Of a stretch of 64,000 nt of DNA, positions 7,027-15,921 are shown piece by piece. The stretch's first letter is position 1. The number at the start of each line of letters is the position of its first letter. This stretch comes from Myxococcales bacterium. Its GTDB lineage: Bacteria; Myxococcota_A; Polyangia; Polyangiales; Polyangiaceae. The stretch is from NCBI GenBank assembly GCA_016720545.1, contig JADKKK010000011.1, positions 124,001 through 188,000 on the forward strand, read 5' to 3'. The notes beneath the pieces were generated by a model that was given only the letters and a program-made list of their open reading frames with translations, was not told the origin of the DNA and did not search any database. A program made the translations under genes and the position numbers.

Positions 7027-10000
7027 ATGCCCGCGTCGTCCTTCACGTTCACCCTCAACGGGCGGCTCGTCACCGTCTCCGGCGAGTCGACCCACACCAC
7101 GCTGCTCCAGTACGTCCGCGCGACCGGCAAGACGGGCACGAAGGAGGGCTGCGCCGAGGGCGACTGCGGCGCCTGCACGGTGCTCGTCGTCGAGCGCGAT
7201 CACGCGCAGCGGCCCACGTACCGCGCGGTGAACGCGTGCATCACCCTGCTGCCCATGGTCGCGGGCCGCGAGGTCGTCACCGTGGAGGGCATCGGCACTC
7301 CGGAGGCGCTGCACCCCGTGCAGGCGGCCATGGTGGAGCGCTACGGCTCGCAGTGCGGCTACTGCACGCCGGGCTTCATCGGCTCGATGTTCGAGGCGTA
7401 CTACCGCGACGACATCCAGAGCGACGCGCAGCTGCTCGATCAGCTGAACGGCAACCTCTGCCGCTGCACCGGCTACCGGCCCATCCGCGACGCGATGGTG
7501 GCCGCGCGCGCGCACCGCGCCGCCTCGCCGGGTGACGATCTCTTCCAGCTGCGCCTGAAGAGCGCGGGCGCGGGCGCGGGCTCGACCGCCAGCGTCGACC
7601 CGCCCGCCCTCGACTACGAGGCGAACGCGCAGCGCTTCCTGCGCCCGACGTCGCTCGCCGAGCTCTTGGCGGTGCGCGCGGCCCACCCCGAGGCCGAGCT
7701 CGTGTGCGGCGCGACCGAGATCGGCGTCTACGTGAACAAGCACGATCGCCGCTACGCGATGTTGGTCTCGACCGAGGGCGTCACCGAGCTCCGGCGAGTG
7801 ACGCGCACAGACGAGGCCTTCGTGGTCGGCGGGGCCGCGACGCTCACCGAGCTCGAGGACGCGATCGGCGCCGAGCTGCCCGAGCTGAAGAAGATGCTGC
7901 TCGCGTTCGCCTCGCGGCAGGTGCGCAACCGCGCGAGCCTCGCCGGGAACCTCGTGACCGCCTCGCCCATCGGCGACATGGCGCCCGTGCTCCTCGCGCT
8001 CGGCGCCACCATCACGCTGGCCTCGCCGCGCGGCGAGCGCACGCTCCCGCTCGAGGGCTTCTTCGTGGGCTACCGCAAGACCGTGCTCGCGCCAGACGAG
8101 CTCGTGCGCGCGGTGACCATCCCTCGTCCCGCACGCCCCGCCGCGGGCGCCGGGGTCAACGGCCGCCGGGTGGCCGACTCGTTCAAGGTGTCGAAGCGCC
8201 GCGAGATGGACATCAGCATCGTCGCCGCGGGCTTCGCGATCGAGCTCGACGAGGCCGGGCTCGTCACCTCGGCGCGCCTCGCGTACGGTGGCGTGGCCGC
8301 GACCCCCGTCCTCGCGACGAAGGCGTCCGCCGCGCTCGTCGGAAGGCCGTGGAACGCGGAGACCGTGCGTGACGTGGCCGCTGTGCTGCGGGAGGAGTTC
8401 ACGCCCCTCGACGACGTGCGTTCGGGGAAGGCCTTCCGCGCCGAGCTCGTCGCGAGCCTGTTCGAGAAGCTCCACGCGGGCGTGTCGAGCGCCGCACAAG
8501 ACGAGGTGCTCACCTTCGCGAGGTCGGCGGACGCCGACGCTGCGCGGGCGCCGAGCTGCAAGGCGTCGAGCTTCGAGCTGCTCCACGAGAGCGCCACCGG
8601 GCACGTCACCGGCACCGCGCTCTACGTCGACGACGAGGCCGCGCGCCGCGGCATGCTGGAGGTGTGGCCCGTGTCGTCACCGCACGCGCGCGCGAAGGTG
8701 GTGGCGATCGACGCCTCGGCGGCCCTGGCCCACCCTGGGGTCGTGGCCGTGCTCACGGCGCGCGACATCCCCGGCATGAACGACGTGGGCGCGGTGCGCC
8801 ACGACGAGACCCTCCTCGCGCCCGAGGGCGGCGAGGTGAGCTTCGTCGGGCACATGGTCGCCCTCGTGGTGGCCGAGTCTCGCGACGCGGCGAAGCTCGC
8901 CACGAAGAAGGTCAACGTCGTTTACGAACCCCTTCCGGCGGTGCTCGATCTCCGCGCCGCGATCGCCGCCGACAGCTTCCACAACACACCGCACGTGATC
9001 CGCCGCGCCGACGCCCAAGCGGCGCTCGCGAGCGCGCCCCACGCGCTCGCGGGCGAGCTCGAGATCGGCGGCCAGGAGCACTTCTACCTCGAGTCGCACG
9101 CGGCGTGGGCCGAGTGGGGCGACGACGGCGACGTGGTCGTCACCTCGTCGACCCAGCACCCCTCGGAGGTGCAGGCGGTGGTGTCCCACGTGCTCCACCT
9201 GCCGCGGAGCAAGGTCGTCGTGAGGGCGCCGCGGATGGGCGGCGGGTTCGGTGGCAAGGAGACCCAAGGCAACGGCTTCGCGGCGCTCGTCGCGCTCGCC
9301 GCGAAGGTCACGCAGCGCCCGGTGAGGGTGCAGCTCGATCGCGACGTCGACATGGCGCTGACGGGCAAGCGGCACCCGTTCCTCGGGAGGTTCCGCGTGG
9401 GCTTCGACGCCGACGGCCGCGTGCTCGCCGCGGTGGTCGACCTCGTCTCCGACGGGGGGTGGGCGCTCGACCTCTCGGAGTCGATCTGCGACCGCGCGCT
9501 CTTCCACCTCGACAACGCGTATTACCTCCCGGCCGTGGCGTTCTCGGGGCGCGTCGCCAAGACCAACGTCGTGTCGCACACCGCGTTCCGAGGCTTCGGC
9601 GGGCCGCAGGGCATGGTGGTGATCGAGGACATCCTCGACCGCGTGGCGCGCACGCTCGGCCTCCGGCCCGAGGTCGTGCGCGAGCGCAACCTCTACCGAG
9701 GGGAGGGCGAGACCAACACCACCCACTACGGCCAGCACCTCGACGACAACCGCATCGGGCGCATCTGGCCCGAGCTGCTCCGCTCGGCGGGGTTCGCCGA
9801 CCGGCGCGCCGCGGTCGACGCGTGGAACGCGGAGAGCCCGCGCGTGAAGCGCGGCCTCGCGGTGACGCCGGTGAAGTTCGGGATCTCGTTCACGGCCACG
9901 TTCCTGAACCAGGCCGGCGCGCTCGTGCTCGTGTACCGCGACGGCACGGTGCACGTGAACCACGGCGGCACCGAGATGGGTCAGGGCCTCTACACGAAGC

Positions 10001-10917
10001 TCCGCGGCGTCGCGATGCGCGAGCTCGGCGTGTCGGCCGAGAGCGTGCGCGTCATGAAGACCCAGACCGACAAGGTTCCGAACACCTCGGCCACGGCGGC
10101 TTCGAGCGGCGCCGACCTGAACGGCGCGGCGGTAAAGGCCGCGTGCGTCACCCTCCGCGAGCGCCTCGCCGAGGTGGCCGCCCAGATGATCGAGAAGCGC
10201 GCCGGCCGCCCGATGCCCGTCCCCGCCGCGGCGATGGTGTTCGCCGAGGGGCTCGTGTTCGCCGAGGACCAGCGCGAGCACGCCGTCCCCTTCGGCGAGG
10301 TGGCCGAGAGGGCCTATCTGGCGCAGGTCAACTTGTCCGCGCAGGGCTTCTACCGCACTCCGGGGATTGGCTACGATCGCGCCAAGGGCCGCGGGAAACC
10401 GTTTTACTATTTTGCCTATGGCGCCGCGGTGTGTGAGGTGGAGGTCGACGGCTACTCGGGCATGAAGCTCGTGCGGCGGGTCGACATCCTCCACGACGTG
10501 GGCGACAGCCTGAACCCCCAGATCGACCGCGGCCAGGTCGAGGGGGCGTTCGTGCAGGGCATGGGGTGGCTCACCGGCGAGGAGCTCAAGTGGGACGCGA
10601 AGGGGCGCCTCCTCGCGCACTCCGCAAGCACCTACCAAATCCCGTCGATCGGCGACGCGCCGGTGGAGTTTCACGTCACGCTGCTCCCCGACGCCGGCCA
10701 GAAGGGCACCATCCACGGCAGCAAGGCCGTGGGCGAGCCGCCGCTCATGTTGGCCATCGCGGTGCGCGAGGCGCTGCGCGACGCCGTGGCGGCGTTCGGC
10801 GGGGGCGAGAAGGGCCCCGTGGCGCTCGGGTGCCCCGCCACCCACGAGGCCCTCTTCCACGCGGTGAAGCGCGAGCGGGAGCGGGCCGAGGGGGCCGGCG
10901 CGCGCGCCGCCGAATAG
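7027..10917 (+). CDS. xdh: single-chain xanthine dehydrogenase (XdhA-XdhB fusion)
   Basis: At 1296 residues this is a full fused enzyme like the eukaryotic form, oxidising hypoxanthine to xanthine and urate with NAD. Order of domains: plant-type [2Fe-2S] cluster (Cys42, Cys47, Cys50, Cys71), second [2Fe-2S] cluster (Cys110, Cys113, Cys145, Cys147 in QCGYCTPG and NLCRCTG), FAD domain (NRASLAGNLVTASPIGDMAP), then the molybdopterin domains with GGQEHFYLE, RMGGGFGGKE, FRGFGGPQ and NHGGTEMGQGL. The catalytic Glu is Glu1237 in GEPP near the C-terminus. The ATG at 7027 begins the ferredoxin fold; the open frame upstream of it lies antisense to the lipoprotein gene. XdhC lies upstream on the same strand and allantoinase downstream. 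One AT-rich codon island occurs at 10396-10419. Confidence 0.95.
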   Translation: MPASSFTFTLNGRLVTVSGESTHTTLLQYVRATGKTGTKEGCAEGDCGACTVLVVERDHAQRPTYRAVNACITLLPMVAGREVVTVEGIGTPEALHPVQAAMVERYGSQCGYCTPGFIGSMFEAYYRDDIQSDAQLLDQLNGNLCRCTGYRPIRDAMVAARAHRAASPGDDLFQLRLKSAGAGAGSTASVDPPALDYEANAQRFLRPTSLAELLAVRAAHPEAELVCGATEIGVYVNKHDRRYAMLVSTEGVTELRRVTRTDEAFVVGGAATLTELEDAIGAELPELKKMLLAFASRQVRNRASLAGNLVTASPIGDMAPVLLALGATITLASPRGERTLPLEGFFVGYRKTVLAPDELVRAVTIPRPARPAAGAGVNGRRVADSFKVSKRREMDISIVAAGFAIELDEAGLVTSARLAYGGVAATPVLATKASAALVGRPWNAETVRDVAAVLREEFTPLDDVRSGKAFRAELVASLFEKLHAGVSSAAQDEVLTFARSADADAARAPSCKASSFELLHESATGHVTGTALYVDDEAARRGMLEVWPVSSPHARAKVVAIDASAALAHPGVVAVLTARDIPGMNDVGAVRHDETLLAPEGGEVSFVGHMVALVVAESRDAAKLATKKVNVVYEPLPAVLDLRAAIAADSFHNTPHVIRRADAQAALASAPHALAGELEIGGQEHFYLESHAAWAEWGDDGDVVVTSSTQHPSEVQAVVSHVLHLPRSKVVVRAPRMGGGFGGKETQGNGFAALVALAAKVTQRPVRVQLDRDVDMALTGKRHPFLGRFRVGFDADGRVLAAVVDLVSDGGWALDLSESICDRALFHLDNAYYLPAVAFSGRVAKTNVVSHTAFRGFGGPQGMVVIEDILDRVARTLGLRPEVVRERNLYRGEGETNTTHYGQHLDDNRIGRIWPELLRSAGFADRRAAVDAWNAESPRVKRGLAVTPVKFGISFTATFLNQAGALVLVYRDGTVHVNHGGTEMGQGLYTKLRGVAMRELGVSAESVRVMKTQTDKVPNTSATAASSGADLNGAAVKAACVTLRERLAEVAAQMIEKRAGRPMPVPAAAMVFAEGLVFAEDQREHAVPFGEVAERAYLAQVNLSAQGFYRTPGIGYDRAKGRGKPFYYFAYGAAVCEVEVDGYSGMKLVRRVDILHDVGDSLNPQIDRGQVEGAFVQGMGWLTGEELKWDAKGRLLAHSASTYQIPSIGDAPVEFHVTLLPDAGQKGTIHGSKAVGEPPLMLAIAVREALRDAVAAFGGGEKGPVALGCPATHEALFHAVKRERERAEGAGARAAE

Positions 10918-11094
10918 CTGGCCGCGCGCCGCCGAGTAGCCCGCGATCCAGGTCTCGCCAGGTCATGAGGCTCAGCGGGCCCCGTAGACCTCCAAGCACA
11001 CGGCAAGGACGGCGACGACGGAAGCCGCAAGTCTTCGCCACCAGGGAAGCTTCGCGCAGAATCCGCGTAGGATCCCCAAAGCGAGGGCTCGACC

Positions 11095-11394
11095 ATGGAC
11101 GCAATCTTGACCTTCTTCTTCGTGATCCTCGTCGCGGGCGCGATCACCGCGCGCCTCACCGGGTGGATGATGCGCAGCTGGCTCGCGACGAACGCGGGCT
11201 GGATGGACTCCGCGGGGCAGCGCGTACTGCGCTACTTCTTTGGTGTCTTCACGGACATTGGCACGGCAAATCAGTTCATCGCGAACAAGAAGGTTCGGAA
11301 CGAGCCGCCGACGCTCGCCTACGTCTTCTTCGCGTCGTTCGGCGCCACGATGCTGGGCCTGCTCGGTGTGTTCGTCGCCATCGCGGCGCACTGA
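11095..11394 (+). CDS. small two-helix membrane protein, unknown
   Basis: The 99-residue protein has a hydrophobic N-terminal helix (about residues 4-18, ILTFFFVILVAGAIT) and a second one at the C-terminus (about 76-97). The middle part (RNEPPTLAYV preceded by NQFIANKKVR) is hydrophilic. It is preceded by a 177-base gap after xanthine dehydrogenase with no other feature. I recognise no family. Its placement inside the purine cluster could be chance. Confidence 0.6.
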   Translation: MDAILTFFFVILVAGAITARLTGWMMRSWLATNAGWMDSAGQRVLRYFFGVFTDIGTANQFIANKKVRNEPPTLAYVFFASFGATMLGLLGVFVAIAAH

Positions 11395-11415
11395 AGGCCG
11401 CGCAGACGCACACCG

Positions 11416-11937
11416 TCACGGCCGCTTCTTCGGGCCCACGAGCGTGCGGAGCACGGCCGTCGCGACGGTCTCGCCGGCCGCGTTCTGCATGACCACGGGC
11501 ACGTCGTACTCGCGCTTCTCGCTCGAAGGGATCGGCGGCAGCTCGCACGTGCCGCGCAGGGTGCCGCGCGCCTTCTTCAGGTACTCGATCGAGAGCCCCG
11601 AGACGATGAACCGCGCGTCGTCGGGGAGGCCGTAGGCGAGCGCGATGTTGCCCGTCACCTCCGCGAAGTTCACGAGGGCGACGGCGTGGATGCAGTCGAG
11701 GTGGTTGCGAACGCCGGGCCGGTCGCGGAGCGTGAGCTCCGATCGCCCCGGGCGGAGCGACACGACGTCGAACGGGATCGTTCCCGTGTAGGGTGCAGCC
11801 TTCCCGAGGACACGCGCGAAGATGCGTTTTCCGCCCGGCACCCTGGACACGAGGTCCCAGAGATCGCGGACGGCGTTGCGGTTTCCCTGGAGCGCCTTGG
11901 CAGGCGACAGGAAGGCGAGAGGCTGCGGGAGAGGCAC
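11416..11937 (-). CDS. DUF4442 hotdog-fold protein
   Basis: The 173-residue protein resembles DUF4442, a branch of the hotdog thioesterase superfamily. Visible family features are LRPGRSELTLRDRPGVRNHL, the HAVALVNFAEVTGNIAL helix and the SIEYLKKARGTLRG strand region. An acyl-CoA thioesterase activity is possible but unproven. It is convergent with the small membrane protein gene (21 bases apart) and divergent from allantoinase. The divergent gap contains three copies of a short CGGCGCGAGG-like unit around 11994-12023. Confidence 0.7.
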   Translation of the reverse strand: MPLPQPLAFLSPAKALQGNRNAVRDLWDLVSRVPGGKRIFARVLGKAAPYTGTIPFDVVSLRPGRSELTLRDRPGVRNHLDCIHAVALVNFAEVTGNIALAYGLPDDARFIVSGLSIEYLKKARGTLRGTCELPPIPSSEKREYDVPVVMQNAAGETVATAVLRTLVGPKKRP

Positions 11938-12113
11938 CTCGCTGTTCTGGCAGAACTCGAGCCGCTCCGCGCGAGAAATCGAGCCGTGCGTAGCGCGAGG
12001 CGGCGCGAGGCGGCGCGAGGCCAGGCGCGAAGCGGGCGCGGGGGTTCTCGCAGCCCTTGACCCTTGACCCTGCGCGGCCTGGCCGTCGACACTACGCAGC
12101 CGGTGAGGTGGCC

Positions 12114-13490
12114 TTGACCGTAACTGAATCGCGCGAGCTCTACGTCGTGGGTGATCGTGTCCTCTGCGACGGCGAGCTCCGCCCCCGCGCGATCCACATC
12201 GTCGGCGGCCAGATACGCGCGCTCACCGAGCCCGCCGCCGTACCGACAGGCGCGCCCAGGCTCGACGCGGGGTCGCTCGTCGTGCTCCCCGGCGTGGTCG
12301 ACACGCACGTGCACATCAACGACCCCGGGCGCGAGTCGTGGGAGGGCTTCGAGACCGCCACGCGCGCGGCCGCGAAGGGCGGCGTCACCACGCTGTGCGA
12401 CATGCCGCTGAACAGCGTGCCGTCCACGATCTCGCTCGAAGCCCTCCACGCGAAGGCCCGCGCGCTCGAGGGGCGCGCGCACGTCGACGTGGGCCTCACG
12501 GGCGGCGTGGTGCCGCAGAACCCCGGCGCGCTGAAAGATCTCTTCGCCGAGGGCGTGCTCGCGTTCAAGTGCTTCCTCGCCGAGTCGGGGGTCGAAGAGT
12601 TCTCCCACGTGAACGAGGCCGAGCTCCGCGTGGGCATGCGCATCCTGGCGGAGGTCGGCGCGCCGCTCTTCGTGCACGCCGAGCTGCCGGGCCCGCTCGA
12701 CGAGGCCGCGCGCGCTATCGCGGGCCTCGACCCGCGCGCGTACACCACGTTCCTCGCCTCGCGCCCGCGCACCGCGGAGGACGCCGCGGTCGAGCTCGTC
12801 GTGCGCGTGAGCCGCGAGACCCGCGCGCGGGCGCACATCGTGCACCTCTCTTCGTCCGACGCGCTCGCCCTCGTGCTTCGCGCCAAGGAGTCCGGCGTGC
12901 CCCTCACCGCCGAGACCTGCCCGCACTACCTCACGTTCGCCGCCGAGGACGTGCCCGACGGCGCGACGGCCTTCAAATGCTGCCCGCCGGTGCGCGAGCG
13001 CGAGAACGGCGACAAGCTGTGGGAGGCCCTGCGCTCGGGCGTGCTCGATCAGGTCGTGACCGATCACTCGCCGTCCACCGTCGACCTCAAGTGCTCGGGC
13101 TCGGGCGACTTCATGCGCGCGTGGGGCGGCATCTCGTCGCTCCAGCTCGGGCTCGCGGCGGTGTGGACCGAGGCGCGGGCGCGCGGGTTCTCGCTCGCGC
13201 AGGTGTCGCACCTGCTGTCCGCCGCGCCGGCCGCGCTCGTGGGCCTCACCGGTCGGAAGGGCGCCATCGCGGTCGGCTGCGACGCCGATCTGTGCTTCTT
13301 CGACCCCGAGGGCGCGTTCTCGGTGGCCGCCGCCGAGCTCGAGCACAAGAACAAGCTCACACCCTACGAGGGGCGCTCGCTCACCGGCCGCGTGGTACGC
13401 ACGCTCCTGCGCGGCGAGACGATCTACGAAGAAGGCGCGCTGCTCGGGCGCCCCCACGGCGCCTGGCTCACGCGCACCCAGAGGTCCTGA
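12114..13490 (+). CDS. allB: allantoinase
   Basis: Hydrolyses allantoin to allantoate. It is an amidohydrolase-family TIM barrel with a two-metal site: HVH (His65, His67 in VVDTHVHIND), a carbamylated lysine in FKCFLAES (Lys152), His188 in FVHAE, His244 in VHLSSS and Asp317 in VTDHSPS. Numbering uses the TTG start at 12114, chosen because GGTGAGG lies just upstream; it gives 458 residues, the usual length. TTG at 12057 and GTG at 12108 are in frame but lack a ribosome binding site. The uraD start follows four bases after its stop, so allB, uraD and uraH form an operon. Confidence 0.92.
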   Translation: MTVTESRELYVVGDRVLCDGELRPRAIHIVGGQIRALTEPAAVPTGAPRLDAGSLVVLPGVVDTHVHINDPGRESWEGFETATRAAAKGGVTTLCDMPLNSVPSTISLEALHAKARALEGRAHVDVGLTGGVVPQNPGALKDLFAEGVLAFKCFLAESGVEEFSHVNEAELRVGMRILAEVGAPLFVHAELPGPLDEAARAIAGLDPRAYTTFLASRPRTAEDAAVELVVRVSRETRARAHIVHLSSSDALALVLRAKESGVPLTAETCPHYLTFAAEDVPDGATAFKCCPPVRERENGDKLWEALRSGVLDQVVTDHSPSTVDLKCSGSGDFMRAWGGISSLQLGLAAVWTEARARGFSLAQVSHLLSAAPAALVGLTGRKGAIAVGCDADLCFFDPEGAFSVAAAELEHKNKLTPYEGRSLTGRVVRTLLRGETIYEEGALLGRPHGAWLTRTQRS

Positions 13491-13494
13491 CATC

Positions 13495-14034
13495 ATGAAC
13501 GATTCAGAACAGTTACGCGACGCCGACGGCCTGGCCCGCGTGAACGCGCTCTCCACGATCGACGCGGAGGCCACCTTCCGCAGCTGCTGCGGCGCGACCG
13601 CCTTCGCCACCCAGATGGCCGCCGCGCGCCCGTTCGCGAGCCTCGAGGCCATGAAGGCGAAGGCCGCGGCTGCGTGGGGCGCGCTCGGCGAAGGCGACTG
13701 GGACGAGGCGTTCCGCGCGCACCCCGAGATCGGCGGCAAGAAGGCCGAGGGACCGCAGACCCAGCGCTCGGCCTCGTGGAGCAGCGGCGAGCAAGCGCAA
13801 GTGCCGGAGGCCGCCGAGGCGACGCGGCTCGCGCTCGCCGAGGTGAACGTCCGCTACCGCGAGCGGTTCGGTCGCATCTACATCGTGTGCGCCACGGGCA
13901 AGACCGCCGAAGAGCTGCTCGCCATCGCCCTCGCGCGCATGGCGAACACGCCGGAGGTCGAGCTGCGAGCTGCGGCCGAGGAGCAGCGCAAGATCACAGA
14001 GCTCCGCCTCGAGAAGCTCGTCCGCGGCCAATAG
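13495..14034 (+). CDS. uraD: 2-oxo-4-hydroxy-4-carboxy-5-ureidoimidazoline decarboxylase
   Basis: OHCU decarboxylase produces S-allantoin, the last step of the uricolytic pathway. The 179-residue protein has the catalytic-region HPEIGGK (His76) and the family block RFGRIYIVCATGKTAEELL. The spacer between the two is rather long and rich in Ser, Gln and Glu. AGAGG before the allantoinase stop serves as ribosome binding site. Its product is the substrate of the allantoinase encoded immediately upstream; its own substrate is made by the hydrolase encoded immediately downstream. Confidence 0.93.
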   Translation: MNDSEQLRDADGLARVNALSTIDAEATFRSCCGATAFATQMAAARPFASLEAMKAKAAAAWGALGEGDWDEAFRAHPEIGGKKAEGPQTQRSASWSSGEQAQVPEAAEATRLALAEVNVRYRERFGRIYIVCATGKTAEELLAIALARMANTPEVELRAAAEEQRKITELRLEKLVRGQ

Positions 14035-14100
14035 CCCACGCCACTCGCTCCACTCGACTCACGCCACGCCGCCCCGCGCGCGGCGAGAACAGGACTCTTC

Positions 14101-14439
14101 ATGCGCTCCGTCTCGACCCACATCCTCGACACCTCGCTGGGCAAGCCCGCGGCGGGTGTGCCCGTCTCACTGGAAAAGAAGGCGAACGACGTGTTCTCCC
14201 GCGTGGGCGGGGGAATGACCGACACCGACGGACGCATTCGCGACCTCGTGCCCGAGGGGCAGCTTGAAGTCGGCATTTACCGCATCACGTTCGACACCAC
14301 GGCCTACTACCACCTTCAAGGCCTGGAGTGCTTCTACCCCGAGGTGTCGGTGTCTTTCCAGATACGCGATCCGGAGGCGCACTACCACGTACCGCTCCTG
14401 GTGAGTCCGTACGCGTATTCCACGTACCGAGGGAGCTGA
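14101..14439 (+). CDS. uraH: 5-hydroxyisourate hydrolase (transthyretin-like)
   Basis: Converts 5-hydroxyisourate, the product of urate oxidase, to OHCU. The 112-residue protein starts with VSTHILDTSLGKPAAGVPV, contains the conserved His and Arg of the family, and ends with the diagnostic C-terminal YRGS (residues 109-112). An AGGA site lies about 10 bases before the ATG. It is the third gene of the allB-uraD-uraH run. The 66-base gap after uraD contains no other element. Confidence 0.95.
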   Translation: MRSVSTHILDTSLGKPAAGVPVSLEKKANDVFSRVGGGMTDTDGRIRDLVPEGQLEVGIYRITFDTTAYYHLQGLECFYPEVSVSFQIRDPEAHYHVPLLVSPYAYSTYRGS

Positions 14440-14866
14440 AGCGAGGCTCTCCCTCTCCCTCTCCCTCTCCCTCTCCCTCTCCCTCCCTCTCTTCCCCTCT
14501 CTTCCCCCTCCTCCCCTCTCTTCCCCTCCTCCCTCTCTTCCCCTCTCCCCCGCGCGCGAGCCCAGAGCGTGGCTGGGGCTTTCGGCCGCGGGTGGGAGGA
14601 TCCGACTGTCCGAGGTCGTCGTTCCCGCGCGCTCCCAAGCGCCACGCCCTCACAGGCCGTCATCCGGCCCCACACACCGCGCGGAACGACGCCGAGTTTC
14701 GGAGGGGCCCGCCCGCGGACGAAAGCCCCACCCACGCGGTGGCCCCCGCGCGTTCCGCCCCCGTGCCCCCGCCCCGCGCCGCGCACCGCGCGCCCCACCC
14801 TATCCACGCGCACCGCGCACCGATGCCCCCGCTGGACCGAGAACCTGCACTCTACACGCGTCAGCG
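14440..14866. other. intergenic region between convergent genes
   Basis: This 427-base gap between uraH and transaldolase contains the pyrimidine tract described separately and otherwise GC-rich sequence. No open reading frame with a ribosome binding site, no clear terminator hairpin with T-run and no RNA gene were recognised. Confidence 0.5.
14447..14551. repeat. 105-base pure pyrimidine tract with CTCTCC repeats
   Basis: Every base from 14447 to 14551 is C or T. The first third is a regular six-base repeat, CTCTCC, in about five to six copies; the rest is irregular CTTCCCC/CTCCC. It lies eight bases after the uraH stop. Such homopurine-homopyrimidine mirror tracts can adopt triplex structures; this is general knowledge, and no function is shown here. 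Confidence 0.9.
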
Positions 14867-15838
14867 CTACAGCGCCGCGGCGCGCGCCGTGAGGAGCCCC
14901 TCGAGCTCCACGAGGGCCTTGGAGAAGCCGGCGATGCCCTCGGCGAGCTTGTCCTCGGCCATCTTGTCTTGGGCGTGCTGCTCGCGGAAGAGGGCCTCGG
15001 TCATGACGACCGCGGGGATGTCGAGGGTCTTGGCGTGCGCGGCGTCGAGCTTGCGCGGGAGCGAGCCCTCGGCCGCCTCGAGCTCGCCGAGCAGCTGAGG
15101 CGAGATCGTGAGCAGATCGCAGCCGGCCAGCTCGGTGATCTCGCCCATGTTGCGGAAGCTCGCGCCCATGACCTCGGTCGCGTGGCCGTGACGCTTGTAG
15201 TACTCATAGATGCGCGTGACGCTGAGCACGCCGGGGTCCTCCGCGGGCGGGTACGAGGCGCGCCCCGACGCCTTCTTGTGCCAGTCGAGGATGCGGCCGA
15301 CGAACGGCGAGATCAGCGTCACCTTCGCCTCGGCGCAGGCGATCGCCTGGTGCATGCCGAAGAGCAGCGTGAGGTTGCAGTGGATGCCCTCGCGCTCGAG
15401 CACCTCGGCCGCGCGGATACCCTCCCACGTGGCGGCGATTTTGATGAGCACGCGCTCCTTGCCCACGCCCGCCTCGGCGTACTGGCCAATGAGGAAGCGG
15501 GCCTTCTCGACGGTCTTCTCGGTGTCGAACGAGAGCCTGGCGTCGACCTCGGTCGACACGCGGCCGGGGATGACGCCCAAGATCTTGAGGCCGAACACCA
15601 CCGCCAAGCGGTCGATGGCGCGCGTGGCGATCGCCTCGGGCGAGCCGCCGCCGTGCGCCTTGCAGAAGGCGAGCGCGTCGTCGATGAGCGCCGCGTACTC
15701 GGGCATCTTGGCCGCGGCGGTGATGAGCGACGGGTTCGTCGTCGCGTCTCTCGGGCGAAACTTCTCGATGGAGTTGAAGTCGCCCGTGTCGGCGACCACC
15801 ACGGTCATTTGCTTGAGCTGCTCGAGAAAATTCGCCAT
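14867..15838 (-). CDS. tal: transaldolase
   Basis: Transfers a dihydroxyacetone unit in the non-oxidative pentose phosphate pathway, in the cytosol. The 323-residue length and segments TTVVVADTGD-like VVVADTGDF, DATTNPSLI, VLIKIAATWEGI (Schiff-base Lys133), CNLTLLFG, LISPFVGRILDW and EVMGASFRN match TalA/TalB-type enzymes. The ATG at 15838 gives MANFLEQLKQM, the usual N-terminus; the open frame continues upstream but without family sequence. It is convergent with uraH across the pyrimidine tract. Confidence 0.95.
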   Translation of the reverse strand: MANFLEQLKQMTVVVADTGDFNSIEKFRPRDATTNPSLITAAAKMPEYAALIDDALAFCKAHGGGSPEAIATRAIDRLAVVFGLKILGVIPGRVSTEVDARLSFDTEKTVEKARFLIGQYAEAGVGKERVLIKIAATWEGIRAAEVLEREGIHCNLTLLFGMHQAIACAEAKVTLISPFVGRILDWHKKASGRASYPPAEDPGVLSVTRIYEYYKRHGHATEVMGASFRNMGEITELAGCDLLTISPQLLGELEAAEGSLPRKLDAAHAKTLDIPAVVMTEALFREQHAQDKMAEDKLAEGIAGFSKALVELEGLLTARAAAL

Positions 15839-15921
15839 GCGCGACACGGTAACCTCCACGGGGCGCGACGGGAAGAGGCGCGAACTTGGCCCGTTCGCGC
15901 GAGGCGTGGTGCGGTCGGGCC

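Noticed and set aside
11258..11275. TTGGCACGG resembling a sigma-54 -24 element
   Set aside because: The base pair ten positions downstream of GG is CA, not GC, and it lies inside the small membrane protein gene.
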